Origin: Akanthomyces muscarius
Lineage: Eukaryota > Ascomycota > Sordariomycetes > Hypocreales > Cordycipitaceae
Direction of reading: 5' to 3'
Assembly (NCBI RefSeq): GCF_028009165.1
Contig: NC_079242.1
Location: 4,960,001 to 5,024,000, forward strand
DNA: 64,000 bases
Part shown: piece after piece, positions 13,029-24,911 of the stretch
Layout: each line of letters starts with the position of its first letter
Numbering within the stretch: the stretch's first letter is position 1
Notes under the pieces: generated by a model
Database searches by the model: none
Seen by the model: the letters and a program-made list of their open reading frames with translations, nothing else
What the model was told of the DNA's origin: nothing
Made by a program: the position numbers and the translations under genes

Positions 13029-15005
13029 ATGTCGGGCTGGGACAACGGACCTACCCAGGTTGACAGCCAGTGGGGAGGCAACAATGAGAGCTTCAATGGC
13101 CAGTCCGCCGGCCACGGACAGGATTATGCCACTGACAGGTGAACCGCTTTTGATTCCTTGACACTGCCCGGGGCTAACGGCGGGAACAGCAACCAGTACA
13201 ACGGCAATGCGGGCAATGAGTGAGTGTCGATTCTTGTTTTTTCTCCCCGTTTTTCTGATCCTCACTGCCTCCATTGTGTTATGCGTTCCCTTTGCGTTGC
13301 TTTGCATGCTTACCTTTATTTTCTCCACCCTCTTTATTCATTCTAACAGGTATAAGTGCTGCGTTTGCAAATGATGGAAACAATGGGTAAGCTGCCATTT
13401 CTCGTCATTTAAAACATCCCTCTCTGACACGGATAGGTACAACGATCAAGATGCGCCCCCTCGAGATGACAAGTGCTTTTCCTGCGGCGAAGAGGGGTAA
13501 GTCGGCTAAATTACTCCCGATCGCTGTCCCCTTCTGACCGATTTCTAGTCACCGCAAATTCGACTGCCCGAATGCGGCTCCCATGACTTGCAATTACTGC
13601 AAGGAGCCCGGCCACATGGCTAAAGAATGTCCGACAAAGCCGCCCATGAGCTGCGACAACTGTGGCGAAGAAGGTATGTTGCCATCTCTGATACAGCAAC
13701 GCAGTAGCTAACACATACAGGGCACATGCGGAAGGATTGCACAAACGCTCGGAAGATTGACCGAAGCGGCATTGTCGACATGGCTGCTGAGGCTGCCTGG
13801 GACCTGATCAAACGGGCCGCCGTCGAACAAGACGCCGATGATGCAAAGGAAGGCATCCAGGCTTACGTCAAGGCTATGAACGGTGCAATTACTTTCCGAG
13901 AGCTCCAAGAGGCGTTTATTCACGGAAACATCAACTTGTGGCTCATCGCCACCGAAAAATCCTTGATTGAGATCTTCACAAACATGGATCTACAGGGGAA
14001 CATGGGCAAGAAGTACACTATCTCTTACAGGTTCTCTGACCAGCCACAGAGACCGAGAGAGATAAACGGCTGGCCAAAAGACGTCCAAGAGATTCTTGCG
14101 CGTCTCGATGATGCCGGAGACGTCGTGGACGGGGGAAAACCCAAATGCTCGAACTGTGATGAACTTGGCCATATTGCAAAGCAGTGCACCCAGGAGAAGA
14201 TTGTTCGCGAAGTCAAGGGCCAGACTTGCTACAACTGCGGTGAAGATGGCCACCGAATCCGTGATTGTAAGTCTGCCTACCATGCAAGCCGACAAACGCT
14301 AATGAGTCAAGGCCCCGAGCCTCGCAAGGACCGCTTTGCATGCAAGAACTGCGGGCAAGTTTCTCTTCATGCTTGAGTCATAGCGGTGGTACTAACTTTG
14401 CGCAGAAAGTCTGGCCACAGAGCCGCGGAATGTGAAGAGGAACCCAAGCTCGACAACGTCACCTGCCGGAAGTGCGACGAGAGTAAGCAAGCACTCGAAG
14501 AACACATCGAGACAATAACACTGACTTGAGCCAGCTGGACACTTTGCAAAGGACTGCCCCAAGGGTGGTGGCCGTGGCTGCAGAAATTGCGGCCAAGAAG
14601 GCCACTTTGCGGCCGAATGTGACCAGCCGCCAAACATGGACAACGTGCAGTGCCGCAACTGCGAGAAAACCGGCCATTTCAGCCGGGAATGCCCTGAGCC
14701 AAAGGACTGTAAGTAAATTGCAATACCATGTTGCGAGTTGGAAGCTGACGTGCAGAACAGGGTCCAAGGTCAAGTGCTCCAACTGCCAGGAGTTTGGCCA
14801 CACCAAAGTCCGCTGCAAGCAGCCGCCGGCTGACCAGCCAGAGGACGACTATGGCGGCGGCTTCGACGGCAATGCTGGCGGTGACTCTGGAGGTAGACAG
14901 TCGCAGAACTTTGGCGGCGACTCTGGAGGCGGAGGCGACTGGGGCAATGGCGGCGGGCAGTCGCAGGACTTCGGCGGCGGCGGCGGTGGTGGTGACGGCT
15001 GGTAA
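13029..15005 (+). CDS. Ten-knuckle CCHC zinc-finger protein (CnjB type)
   Basis: Ten exons (13029-13138, 13190-13219, 13357-13386, 13437-13496, 13549-13673, 13721-14266, 14312-14354, 14406-14482, 14535-14708, 14761-15005) encode 479 aa. There are ten CX2CX4HX4C knuckles: three in the first half (from CFSCGEEGHRKFDC), then a predicted helical segment of about 100 aa unlike the knuckles, then seven more. The C-terminus is a Gly/Asp/Ser-rich tail. CCHC knuckles bind single-stranded RNA or DNA. In fungi this layout is usually annotated as zinc-knuckle protein CnjB, and shorter relatives are Gis2/Byr3/CNBP translation regulators, so a nucleic-acid-binding role is likely but the target is unknown. 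Most introns interrupt knuckles. The intron after 14354 has a GC donor. The acceptor of exon 3 (13356) is the least certain junction, since the alternative upstream AG gives a stop. Confidence 0.85.
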
Positions 15006-17849
15006 TCACCAGGTACCGGCTGCCAGAAGCTGGCTATATTTTGCTCACAGAAGAAATTGGGCGTCGTCAAATAAGTAGTTAGCTGGCTGCAGTGGCAGGC
15101 TTTGGAATGAACAGGACAATCAAAATCACGAGATTACTAAGGCTTTCGCGATGGAGTTATTCGTGATGTTAGGAAAAGTGACGACAGCCAGGCACGTACA
15201 AATGCTGGCAGTAGAGACCAAATCTCGAGAACGCTACCGCCCGCATCATTGTGATCCCAAGATCATGGTGTGCTGGCTGGGCCTCTGAAGGAACAAATTG
15301 CCCAAACTGAGGCAAGCAAGTGGGTGACAGACAACGACACCGCTCCAAATAACTTATTGCTTGTCAGTATTCCCATATTCTCTGAAGACTTTTCCTTGCT
15401 CTCTTATTTTTACTGTTATCCTTTATTTCTGTCTCTTTACTGTAGGCAACAAGCAGCAGCGTCTTTTTCTGCCGCGTCTACCACGGCCCCGTGTCAGAGT
15501 CGGGCGTTCAAGATTGGGGCCACCTGGGATTGCTGGGCAAGTGGGTGACAAAAAGAAAGACGCCGCTCAAAGCAATAGAAATAGTGGCTTATTATTTCTT
15601 AAAACATTGATGAATTCATCATTACTCATTTCTCTTCTTATCTTTGCTAATTTCTTCTATTCTCTCATTTTCTTTCTTTGTACTTCTTTCTTGTACAGTA
15701 GCTAACAGCTACCGGCGTCTTCTTTTGCTGCCCGCGTGCTGGGACTGTCGCGTCGCGATGGCGTGGGATATCATTAGTGGGAGACGGTTCCAGATGCTGA
15801 CGTCACTTCGCATTTGCAAGGGTCGGGCAAAAATTGGGGCTTGAAGTGAACCCCAGTGATGGTGTGCACCGAAACGGAGGGACAGAAAACGGCAGCGAAG
15901 GAGTAAACAGTTACGGATAGCAATCCCAGCTGATCCGTATTGGCTGGAGCATTTGATCAAAACTTGGCTGATAGTGCATGAGAGCTGCAAGCGAATGGGA
16001 TGCGTGCATCGCTGGATGCTGGTGAGGCCCCCCGAGTTGGTGGCCATGCCAGGTTGGAGCAGATCGGCGGGCGAGATTGGGTGAGCGCAGCCAGGCGCCC
16101 CGTCTTCGATGGCGGCGGCGCTGCGGACGAGCAATCAATCAGGGCCCTCAAGTCGGCATTGACAGGACGGGCGGTGAACCGCAATAACTACTGGTAACGT
16201 ATCAGCAGTGGCGAGTTACGGGGGGCCGGAAGCACGGGGCCGTGGCTTTCTTTTTTCTTTTCTTCTGGAAGAGTATGACGGTATCACAAGAATACGTTTT
16301 GGGGCCGACGGCTACGCAAGACACTGCAGCCGTGGATCGATGCGATGGGAAGCACGGGTGGCACGGTCGCATTGTGATACAGAGTCGCCTCCGTCAGAAA
16401 CTCTCGGATCGGGATGCTGAGGACAGCATTCCGTTGGTAATACGGCGGGAAGAAGAACAGGCGGGCGGCCCAGCCAGAGAGTTGCTAGAGGCCAAAGAGG
16501 GGGTCAGCCAAGTACCGACAGGGGGTCGGGCCAGTGAGAGAGGGTGGGTCGGCGTGGTTGAGGTTGGGCACTGTGCAGATGCTCCTACGAGGGGAAGACT
16601 ACAGGGTGTAACTTGGGTTGTGAGTGTGACAAAAATGCGAGGATGGTTCGAGGAGGGAAGCACGATGATTGTAGTTTTGATAAATATTTTCAAAGGGTTG
16701 ACGAACCTTTGTCTTGTGTGAGGTTCATCGCTTCGCTGCAAAGATGCCCCTGTGATAGGGGTGAGACCGGTCGCCTTCCTTTCGCACTGGGTGTGTGGCT
16801 CTTTAGGAGCAAACGGCCCGTGGGAAGCACATGGCGGCGATGGAACGAGATCTCGACGCAGGGTAATCGTACAAAAGCTTGGAAAATTTGGCAGCGTAGA
16901 GACGAATATGTCGATTTATGTGGTCTCGCGATATATTGCACTTGGATCATCTGCTGGGTGGTCGTGCCGCTGCTGGGACAATTGTGTCGAGTTGGCTTCT
17001 TGGAGATGCATGGGGCCCCCACACAGTGCAGACGTGGTTTGTAAGCTAAAGCGGCGCCAGCGCAGTGGCAAGTCGCGCCATCGGTACATGGGATACAGGG
17101 CATGCGGCCGCTGAAAGTTGGTACCCTGCCAGCGGCCACCTCACAAGTTTTGGGTGCCAGGGTGTACAGCACCGTGTCTCTGCAGACCCCCGGGGACCCG
17201 CCCGCCTTTTTTTTCCTTTTCCTCTTCCTCTTCCCTCGCCCTGCCTCACAACGTCATCTCTGACGTCTTCACCCCAGCCAAACCAACTCTCTTTCGCTTC
17301 CAACCTCTGCACATCCTGACAGCCGCCCCAAGCCCGCGAACACAGAGTGCGCCGCCCCCCCCCCAGCGAATGCTCGGCACGCCGCTCTTGTCTATGTGTT
17401 TGATATTGTCATTTTAGAAGCCTGTTTTTTGCTCTTCCTATTTTCGAGGGCGCGCCGACCGGTGTCGCGAGTCATCTTTTTTCTCTCCCGGGTTGATTTT
17501 TTTTTTCTCGCGTGTCATCATCGTGTGCTGGGAGACACGACAGAAAAGAGCCACCAGGAAATAAGAAAAATACGCCGGAAAAAATCACAACAGATTTAGC
17601 GGCATACTAACTCTTTTTTCCTGCGCCGCATTCTGCAACAGCGTGCGCGAGCAGCAGCCACTTGTTTTTTAACACTGGCGCTCCGCTGCGTTTTGCAGTC
17701 CCCTCTGACCTCATCAGTCCGACCCTCGTCCTCAACTCCCGCGACATCAGTCTTTTCGCCTCTGGTCAAGGTCCTGACCCCTCCCCACACACACCGTCCT
17801 CTCTTGTCCAAACCCACAATATAATACATCATCGTCATCATCTATCAAC
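15006..17849. other. Long spacer upstream of the bZIP gene
   Basis: There is no recognisable gene in these 2.8 kb. Two diverged segments in the same order occur at about 15,440-15,520 and 15,690-15,840 (GTAGNNAACA, GCGTCTT, GGGC...ATTGGGGC blocks). The last 600 bp before the bZIP gene are strongly pyrimidine-rich (for example 17,205-17,240), consistent with a promoter and long leader of a regulated transcription factor. Frames at 16,242-16,721 and 16,690-17,172 overlap antisense frames and look spurious. Confidence 0.45.
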
Positions 17850-19668
17850 ATGGGGACTTCCGCCGCAGACGCCTCAACTGGAGTTGAGTCGAAGTCCCCT
17901 ACACGCTCCAAGAAGACCTCGCCGCCTCGCAAAGGTTAGTACGCTCACAAATTCTTCTTCTGCTTCCTCTTCCGTGTTACACCTTTCCCCGCGCGTTCGC
18001 ATCCACCGTATCCCAACGTCTTGACCCCGACTGTCGCATTGCGCCTAGCCATCGTCGACACGACGTCATAGCCTGCACGTCACCGCCGTCGCGCCAAAAC
18101 ACCATCGCGACCATTCTCGAACATTCATCATCACCCATACTGACTCTCGTCCATCACAGACGCCAAGCCAGACTCGACCTCCAAGCCCGACGCTGCGGCC
18201 AATGCTGCACCCGCGAAGCCTCTCGCGCCCCCTCCCCGACCTGCCCAACAAGGAACCAACACTCCAGACTACTTTGCGCCCCAGCCCGGCGGCTCTCTCA
18301 GTCTGGAGCCCAATCCCTTTGAACAGTCCTTCGGAGGCGGTGGTGGTCCTGAGACGCCTGGAGGCACCAAGCTGCCCTCGGTCGCTGCACTGACCTCGCC
18401 CTCGTCTCTTCTGCCCGGAACTGGCACCACGCCCTTCAACTGGGGCGGAGGTTCTCTGCGAACCGGTCCTCTGAGCCCTGCCATGCTTTCCGGCCCGGCT
18501 ACCGATTACTTCACTGACAGTCACCTTCGCGGCGGCTTCCCTACTCCCAACGAATCCTCGTTGCGGTCTGGTCTGACCCCCGGCGGCAGTGGTTCCATGT
18601 TCCCTGCCCCGAGCCCTAATTCCCAAGCCATATTTGCCCAGCTCGCCAGTGGCGGCGCCACTCCCAACACACTCGACTTCCATCGCACTGCTTTGAGTGT
18701 GGCTGCTAAGCGCGAACAGCAACAGAATCAGGCCCAGAACCAACAGCCGAATCAGCAGCAGGCCCAACCCCAGCCACAACCCCAAGCCCAAGCCCAGCAA
18801 CCACCCATCACACAATCCCAAGACATGCCGAACGGTACTGCGATCAAGGTCGAGGCCAAGCCCGCTTCGGGCCCATTTGATGGCCACGACAATGATGCTG
18901 CTAATGGCCTCTACATGCTCGCCCAAGGCCGGAATGGCGCTCAAGGCCCCAATGCTTCTGCACCTTCTGTCCCAGCTAGCGCTCCCAAGGTTAACGGCAA
19001 TGGGGCCAAGCACACGCGAGGCGCAAGCGAAGTCACCAATGGCTCCGAGGAAAACGAAGATGCCAAACCTGCACGTGGCAAGGGCAAAAAGTCACAGGCC
19101 AACAATCGCAGAAAAGCTGACGAACCTCCCGCCAAGGCCCCCCCCGCCAAAAAGGCGAAAAGTGTCATCGCTCCTCCACCTCCTAGTGAACCATCCGACA
19201 TTTCTGAGGACGACGAAGACGGTGACTCTGCCGGCAGGTCCAAGATGACGGACGAAGAGAAACGGAAGAACTTTTTAGAGCGCAACCGGTAAGCAACCAC
19301 CTGCCGCAGAGTCGCACCTACAGTCACTGACTTCTAACTTGTCTAGTGTTGCCGCTTTGAAATGTCGTCAGCGTAAGAAGCAGTGGCTTGCCAACCTCCA
19401 AGCCAAAGTCGAAATGTTCAGTAGTGAAAACGATGCTTTGACAGGCCAAATTACGCAGCTCAGAGAAGAAGTCGTGAATCTCAAGACTCTCTTGCTCGCA
19501 CACAAGGACTGCCCGGTCACCCAGCAGCAGGGTCTTCAGGGAGGATACGCGCCGCCGGGTATGGAGACCTACGCACACCCGCAAATGAATCCCTACGCCA
19601 TGGGTGGCCCGATGCCCAACCAGCAGCAGGTCATGGCCGGCCAAGGTGTCCCACGCCGTTTCTCCTAG
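17850..19668 (+). CDS. atfA: Stress-response bZIP transcription factor AtfA/Atf1
   Basis: Three exons (17850-17934, 18160-19288, 19347-19668) encode 511 aa. The bZIP lies near the C-terminus: a basic region around residues 396-418 (FLERNRVAALKCRQRKKQW) and a leucine zipper at about 419-455. The N-terminal half has the conserved Aft1/Atf1 segments, with TPDYFAPQPGGSLSLEPNPF near the start and TDYFTDSHLRGGFPTPNESS around 145, followed by a Gln/Pro-rich stretch near 220-255. In ascomycetes AtfA/Atf1 is activated by the Hog1/Sty1 stress MAP kinase and controls oxidative and osmotic stress genes, conidial tolerance and secondary metabolism (known). Several SP and TP sites in the N-terminal half could be MAP kinase targets (inference). 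The first intron is 225 bp, long for this genome, so an extra small exon or alternative splicing there is possible. Confidence 0.93.
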
Positions 19669-20930
19669 GGGAGCTGGGCTCAGGGTACTGCTGCTGCTCA
19701 GCATCAGGGCAGGCCACTACATGAAATATTTGGGAACAATCATCCACCCGCTCCTCCACCCGCCCCAAGACCACCACCTTGACCTGTGAGCGGGCATGCC
19801 CTCGAAAAAGGGAAGGCATCTTGTGAGACCACGGCGGTTTGGACATGGCTGGCTTTTCACGAGAGCTTCCTTCTGGATCATTCAACTTCGGCTCACATGA
19901 CGTCGTGCTTAATTGGCTCGCCGTCCTCGGCTGTCTCTGAGCATGCCTCCGTCAGTCCGAAGCATACTTCGCAACGCCAGCAATTCACAAAGGCCCAACA
20001 AATCGCCGCATGCGAAAACCGGGCTTTAACATGACTACCGTTTTATTCTTTCTGCTTTGCAGCTTCTTTTTTTCTGTATTACATGTTCTATGATGAAGAG
20101 ACGGATTTTTTGGGATGCTTACACTGTTGGTTCAGGGTGCAGGTCGTGCTATACGAAGACGCCTGCTGTTCTGACGTGTTGGCTTGTCTTGCTTTTTTTT
20201 GTTGGAAGCGATGTTTCTTTCGCAACATCTTTCCTGTACGTACATAATATTTTTTTCTCGTTATCCTTTGGCGACCCGGATCAGGCCGCAACAAAAGGAG
20301 TTGGCTAGGAGGTCCTGGCCTGGCGTTGGGGGATTTTTGCCTTGCGCCCTCGGGCCAGCTGTAAGACTCTACAGACAGTACACGATTAGTAGCTAGGCAA
20401 CATGCTACATTGAATAGAAAGTACCTCGAAATTATGCTGAAGACAGATGTGATTAGATGCCAGCATTCCTTGAGCAGCTCTCGATTGTGAATTGGTGGTG
20501 GCTGTCAAAGTCGACACAAGGCCAGCAGCGGGGCCTTGCCCAAAACAGACTAGCGTGGTAAGTGGGGATGGCCGCTCACCTCGAAAGGTAAACAACAACG
20601 CCGCCGCCTGCCACCACCACCTTGAAGATAACTGTTTCGCGATTCACCGGCCGCCAGGCTAAATTTGATAAAACGGCCAATTCTTCGTTTGGACACGACT
20701 ACTTGACGCTGCAACACCGCGAACCCTTGCATAATCCTGCACGACTTCGAGTGTGGGCCTATTTGCACCTTTCATCGACACGCGCCGGGCCGGAACGCGA
20801 CCACGCCCACCAAGACGAGCGGCCCGGAGAGCTCTCTCGACGAATCCGCAAAGCGCGCAGAGGGCGGCCAGCGCCCAGCCGAGCACCCATGCATCTGTGA
20901 TAAAACACTTCCCTTTTGCATATTTTATCC
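19669..20930. other. Spacer between atfA and the Mis13 gene
   Basis: No gene is recognised here. The first part should be the 3' untranslated region of atfA and the last few hundred bases the promoter of the kinetochore gene. Short frames occur on both strands without any domain-like sequence. Confidence 0.5.
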
Positions 20931-22532
20931 ATGACGACGCTTGTGGCTATTCGACCATCGCCGCTTAACATTAGCATGAGCAACCAACCCGACCGCCGGA
21001 CGGGCAAGCGTCTAGCGGGTGAGCATTACAGCGATGGTCTCGGAGTTCGCGCGACGGCGACGGTGCTAACCAATGGGCGTGCAGCCGCGGATGATTTTGA
21101 AAATGACGACGACTTTGTATTTACGCGCAAACCCAAGAAGCCGAGGACAGAAGAGGTGGCGGCCGCGGGCGCGCCTGTGAGGAGATCACCACGAAACAAA
21201 CCTGCTGCCGCGGACACAGCCACAGAAACAGTACCATCAGCACAACAGAGGAGGACCGGCGCTGCGACGTCGCCGTCGCGCGATGCGGACTGTAGGAGGA
21301 GAGAAGCGAGCGCCGGGCGCGTCGCCGACCAAGACCGCAAGACGCAGAAGACAAGTCGACGCGGCGACAACGGCGATGCAGGCCGAACTGGAAGCAGCTT
21401 CCAGTCGCCGCCGCGCGGCACGACGACGATTGCACTGCCGACGAGCGACACGCCGGTCATGGCGCGCAACAAGGAGATGCGCAAAAAGGCCGCCGAGGGT
21501 GGGAGCGCGTCGGGCAGCCGGTCCTCATCGAACGGGAGCAGCAACGGCAACAACAACCACCGACGAAGCTCTCTGGGGACGCGCGGCCGCCGGGCGAGCT
21601 CGCTGATGGAGAGCGGGCAGACGGCGATTCCGCACCGGGATTTGGACGCTCAGGATTTCTACAAGCACATTGCCTCGGACGGCCTGCTGGAGCCGCTGCG
21701 CATGAAGACGCTGCTGACGTGGTGCGGCGAGAGGGCGCTGCCGGAGAAGCCAAAGCAGGGCGTGCCGAGTACGGACCCGTCGCTAGGAGGTATGTCACTA
21801 ATGATGGAAGGCAGAGAGAGGGAACGGGAGGCTAATTGTGTTGAAACAGCGCGCGCGATTTTGGACGACTTATTAAAGGAGTTTTCGACGAGACCCGAAT
21901 TTTCCAACTGGCTGGCGCGAGACGAGAGCGTCGCGCCGGCGGCGAGGATATTAAAACCGAATCCTCGAAATATAGAGCTCGATAAAAAGAGCGCTTCCCT
22001 GGAAGCACGAATACAGAGGTAGCTATATCCCCAGGATCCGTCCAGACCTGGATGGAAGGCTAACAGGAGAACCAGACTACAAGAAGAAAAGAATGCGTGG
22101 CTGTCGATACAAAAACCACCGCCCGACCAACCGCAGCTCTTCCCCGACGACACCATGACGCAGGAAACACCCGACATTCAACTCCCCGCCTTGGATCTTC
22201 TCGACGCCGACGAGGGCCGCACGCGCAAGTACCTCGCCGCCGAGCTCGAGCCGCTGCCGCAGGTGCGCGCGCGCACCCAGGCGCGCCTGCAGGCCGTGCA
22301 GAAGACGCTCGAGTTTGAGGTGGACCACCTGGCGGATAATGTGCACAAGCTGGAGCAGCGCGTGCGCGTCGCCGGGCGGCAGGCGGACGCGGTGCTGCGA
22401 GGCGCGGCGGAGAGGCTCCGGCGCAGGGAGGACAGGGAGAAGCGCAGCGCGGGGACGAGGGAGATGCCGATGATGGAGATTCTGAGGAGCCTAGGCAGCT
22501 TGCTGCCGGAAGGCGGCGGTCCTGGCTTATGA
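20931..22532 (+). CDS. DSN1: Kinetochore protein Mis13/Dsn1 (Mis12-MIND complex)
   Basis: Four exons (20931-21018, 21085-21789, 21850-22018, 22067-22532) encode 475 aa. The N-terminal 200 residues are basic, Ser/Arg-rich and disordered. The Mis13/Dsn1 core starts with SSLMESGQTAIPHRDLDAQD and continues FYKHIASDGLLEPLRMKTLL-TWCGERAL, the family hallmark. The C-terminal part is heptad-rich and probably coiled coil, ending in MMEILRSLGSLLPEG. Dsn1 is a subunit of the four-protein MIND complex linking the inner kinetochore to Ndc80 and Spc105 (known). Introns 1 (66 bp) and 2 (60 bp) are both multiples of three without stops, so retained forms stay in frame; their GTGAGC/GTATGT donors and CTAAC/CTAAT branch sites argue that they are spliced. 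An alternative start is the in-frame ATG at 20976. Confidence 0.85.
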
Positions 22533-23199
22533 TTCTCGCTCTGCGCTGGAAGCGTTGAGAAGGGAAGGAGAAGCGATCTACCGTGATGCATCGGGTTCTT
22601 TTTGTTGGACTTGTTTTTGGTGTTGTTCTTTTTATATACCCCTCTGGGAAAACACAACGGGCATGGGATTCAGCGTTTGTATCTTTTATTTTATTTTATG
22701 ATGAAGGGAGCATTTTATAGGCTTTGGTGTTCTTGAGCATGGGAGAAGGGGGGGAAACATACACCAGGAAGAGGGAAAATCCCCTGGTGCCATTACTTTT
22801 TGGCGTTTCTTTTGAACAGAGTTGGTGGAAGGGGGACAGGAACATAGATATGGATACGTTGAAATGAAAGAGCTGCAGCTTTGATGGCTGTGTCATCGCA
22901 AAACATGCATTTTTACTAGAACTTGAGCTGCCGTGACGGAGTGTGATCAAGGTCTGATGGCGCTTGACAAAATTCAAGTGAAATTGTGATGCATCTAATT
23001 AATGTTTTATACACGAATCCATCCATCAACCCGTTTTCCATTCATGCTGAGAAGGACAAAATCGCTTGACAAAGTTCAAGTAGTCTGACACATCTAATTC
23101 ATTTTTATACAAGGCTCCTCATCTTTATCAATCGTTTTTCTCTTTTTGACGATGGAGCCCACACACTCCATGAAAGGAGCGCTATACACCTCTTCTCGA
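22533..23199. other. Convergent 3' spacer with a diverged direct repeat
   Basis: This AT-rich stretch lies between the stops of the Mis13 gene and sdh5. Two related segments occur at 22,961-23,011 and 23,063-23,113. Both start CGCTTGACAAARTTCAAGT and contain CATCTAATTNATNTTTTATA. No gene is seen. Confidence 0.55.
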
Positions 23200-24020
23200 T
23201 CAGTTAAAGTCCGACTCCTTCAGGGCCGGCATAAACGCCATGCCCTGCCCGTCGCCGCCGTCGACGCTCTTGTCGCGCACGTGCGCCCTCAGCAGGGCCA
23301 GCACGTCGCTGTCCCGCCAGCGCTGCGGGACGGGCCGGTACGCGGGCTTGAAGGTGCCAATCGTCTGCGCCCACTCGCCCTTGGCCGGGTGGCGCTTCAT
23401 GACGACGCCCTCGTCGCTGTCCTGGCGGCCGGCCTCGGCCTTTTCGGCGTCGGTGGCGGCGCCGGCGGACGCGGGCGACGTCGCGACCGAGGGGTTGGTC
23501 GAGGACGACGGCTCGTGCTGCGTGGCCCAGTAGTAAATGTCCCAGTCGTTCTCGTCGAGGAAGAGGTCGTACTCGGTCAGCTGGGCGGTCGTCATGGTGG
23601 GCAGGTGCGCGGCGGCAAAGGTGGAGAGGACGAGGTCCGACTCGAGGATGCCGCGCTTGCGGGATTGGTCTGTGGGAGCAGAAAGGGAGAAGGTTAGTAA
23701 AACATGTGCGTGTGTGGTCTGATTGGTCTGAGAAGGAAGCATGCTATTGGACAGCACGTACAGAGCAGACGTGCCCGCTTGGTAGAGTCCGTCTCGCCGA
23801 CGCGGCGCAGCGGCTCGACGCGAAACTTGGCGCCGTGCAGCTCGCCGACGGCGAGCTCACCAGTGGGCTCGTCGTCGGGACGCATGCGCGGCATCTTGAC
23901 GCTGCCGTAGGCGTCGGACGGCGTGGCCATACAGCGCGGCGCATAGGCGCTGAAGGGCCGGCGCATGGGCGAGCGGAGCGCGCGCCGGGCAGCCGGGCGG
24001 AGGATGGACGACGGATTCAT
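23200..24020 (-). CDS. SDH5: Succinate dehydrogenase assembly factor 2, mitochondrial (Sdh5)
   Basis: Two exons (24020-23762, 23669-23200) encode 242 aa. The first 35 residues are Arg/Ala/Ser-rich without acids, a typical mitochondrial presequence, which decided the start. The SDHAF2/Sdh5 core spans about residues 80-135: [32 protein letters not shown] and [18 protein letters not shown]. Sdh5 promotes covalent attachment of FAD to the flavoprotein subunit Sdh1 in the mitochondrial matrix and is needed for complex II (known). The intron (92 bp, GTACGT donor) splits the conserved YQSRKRG block; without splicing the core is broken. A C-terminal extension of about 100 residues, with a Ser/Ala/Thr-rich insert, is longer than in yeast but common in filamentous fungi. 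Confidence 0.93.
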
Positions 24021-24829
24021 GCTGGACGAGTTGATCTTGACTGGGGGAATGTGGCGATGAAAAAGGTCGGAGGAGGAGGAGGATCGATGAAGACTGGGCA
24101 ATGCAATGGAGACTGGCAGAGCCGAGGACCGATTGGTGGCGGCCCCGCTTTCGTCCCGTGGTCCTGTGCTTGGTGCTTTCACGGTAAAGACGTCGTGTAA
24201 ATGGCAAGAGGCGGACAGTGAAAAAGCAGTCCAATTATAGTTTTGTTAGAGCACGGCAATGTTGAGCTGGTTATGCGATTATTTGTCCAGTGGGTGAAAT
24301 GCCCAGGTGTGGCTGGTAGATCTGGTGAGCCAGTTACGCGCATGTACCGATGCACCTTTGCAGCGTTCACTCTCCTTGCTCGGTGAAGGAGTACGGTCGA
24401 AAGCCACATCTCGTCACGGAAACCGGCTTCGCTTTGCCATCGATCGCCTGAAGCTCAACCAAGCCGTGGTCGAGTTGCGCAACTACGAAGCGGCAGAGCA
24501 TTGGGTGTATCGTCTGCCCAGGAACGGCAGACCACCACCAGCAAGCAAGGTCGGCCAACCGCGGCCCCGGCGCGGAAGCGTCACAAACTTTCGGGATCAT
24601 CGGGGAACGAAGAGAAAGAATGTCCGAGATGTAGTATCACAGGCATAAGGGGAGCAATGTTTTTGCGCCTAAGCTGACTGGCTGTAAATGCGTTCTTTGC
24701 TGCGTGGCTGCCGTCAGCACACATGATTGCAGCATGCAGCCGCCGTCATGAGAGGTGATTGTCTCCAACCAGAATCTATCCCTTCTTCTTTTCGGGCTTT
24801 TTCCCCCTCTTACTTTTCCTTCACACGCA

Positions 24830-24911
24830 CACTGGGGTAAACCGTGGCTGTCATCCCCCACCAAGCACGGCATCTCGGATCCGAAGCTGACAGCCACGAT
24901 TTACCCCAGTG
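24830..24911. repeat. 24-bp inverted repeat around a 34-bp loop
   Basis: The left arm (24830-24853, CACTGGGGTAAACCGTGGCTGTCA read in two parts: CACTGGGGTAAA and CCGTGGCTGTCA) matches the reverse complement of the right arm (24888-24911) with a single mismatch. The spacer is 34 bp. It could form a cruciform or an RNA hairpin. It might be a small terminal-repeat element or a remnant of one, but no flanking target-site duplication is obvious. Confidence 0.8.

Noticed and set aside
18066..19013. 315-codon minus-strand frame
   Set aside because: It is antisense to atfA exon 2; its content mirrors the Gln/Pro-rich coding strand.
24307..24648. 113-codon frame between sdh5 and the chitinase gene
   Set aside because: No similarity to any family I know, and the opposite strand is equally open.
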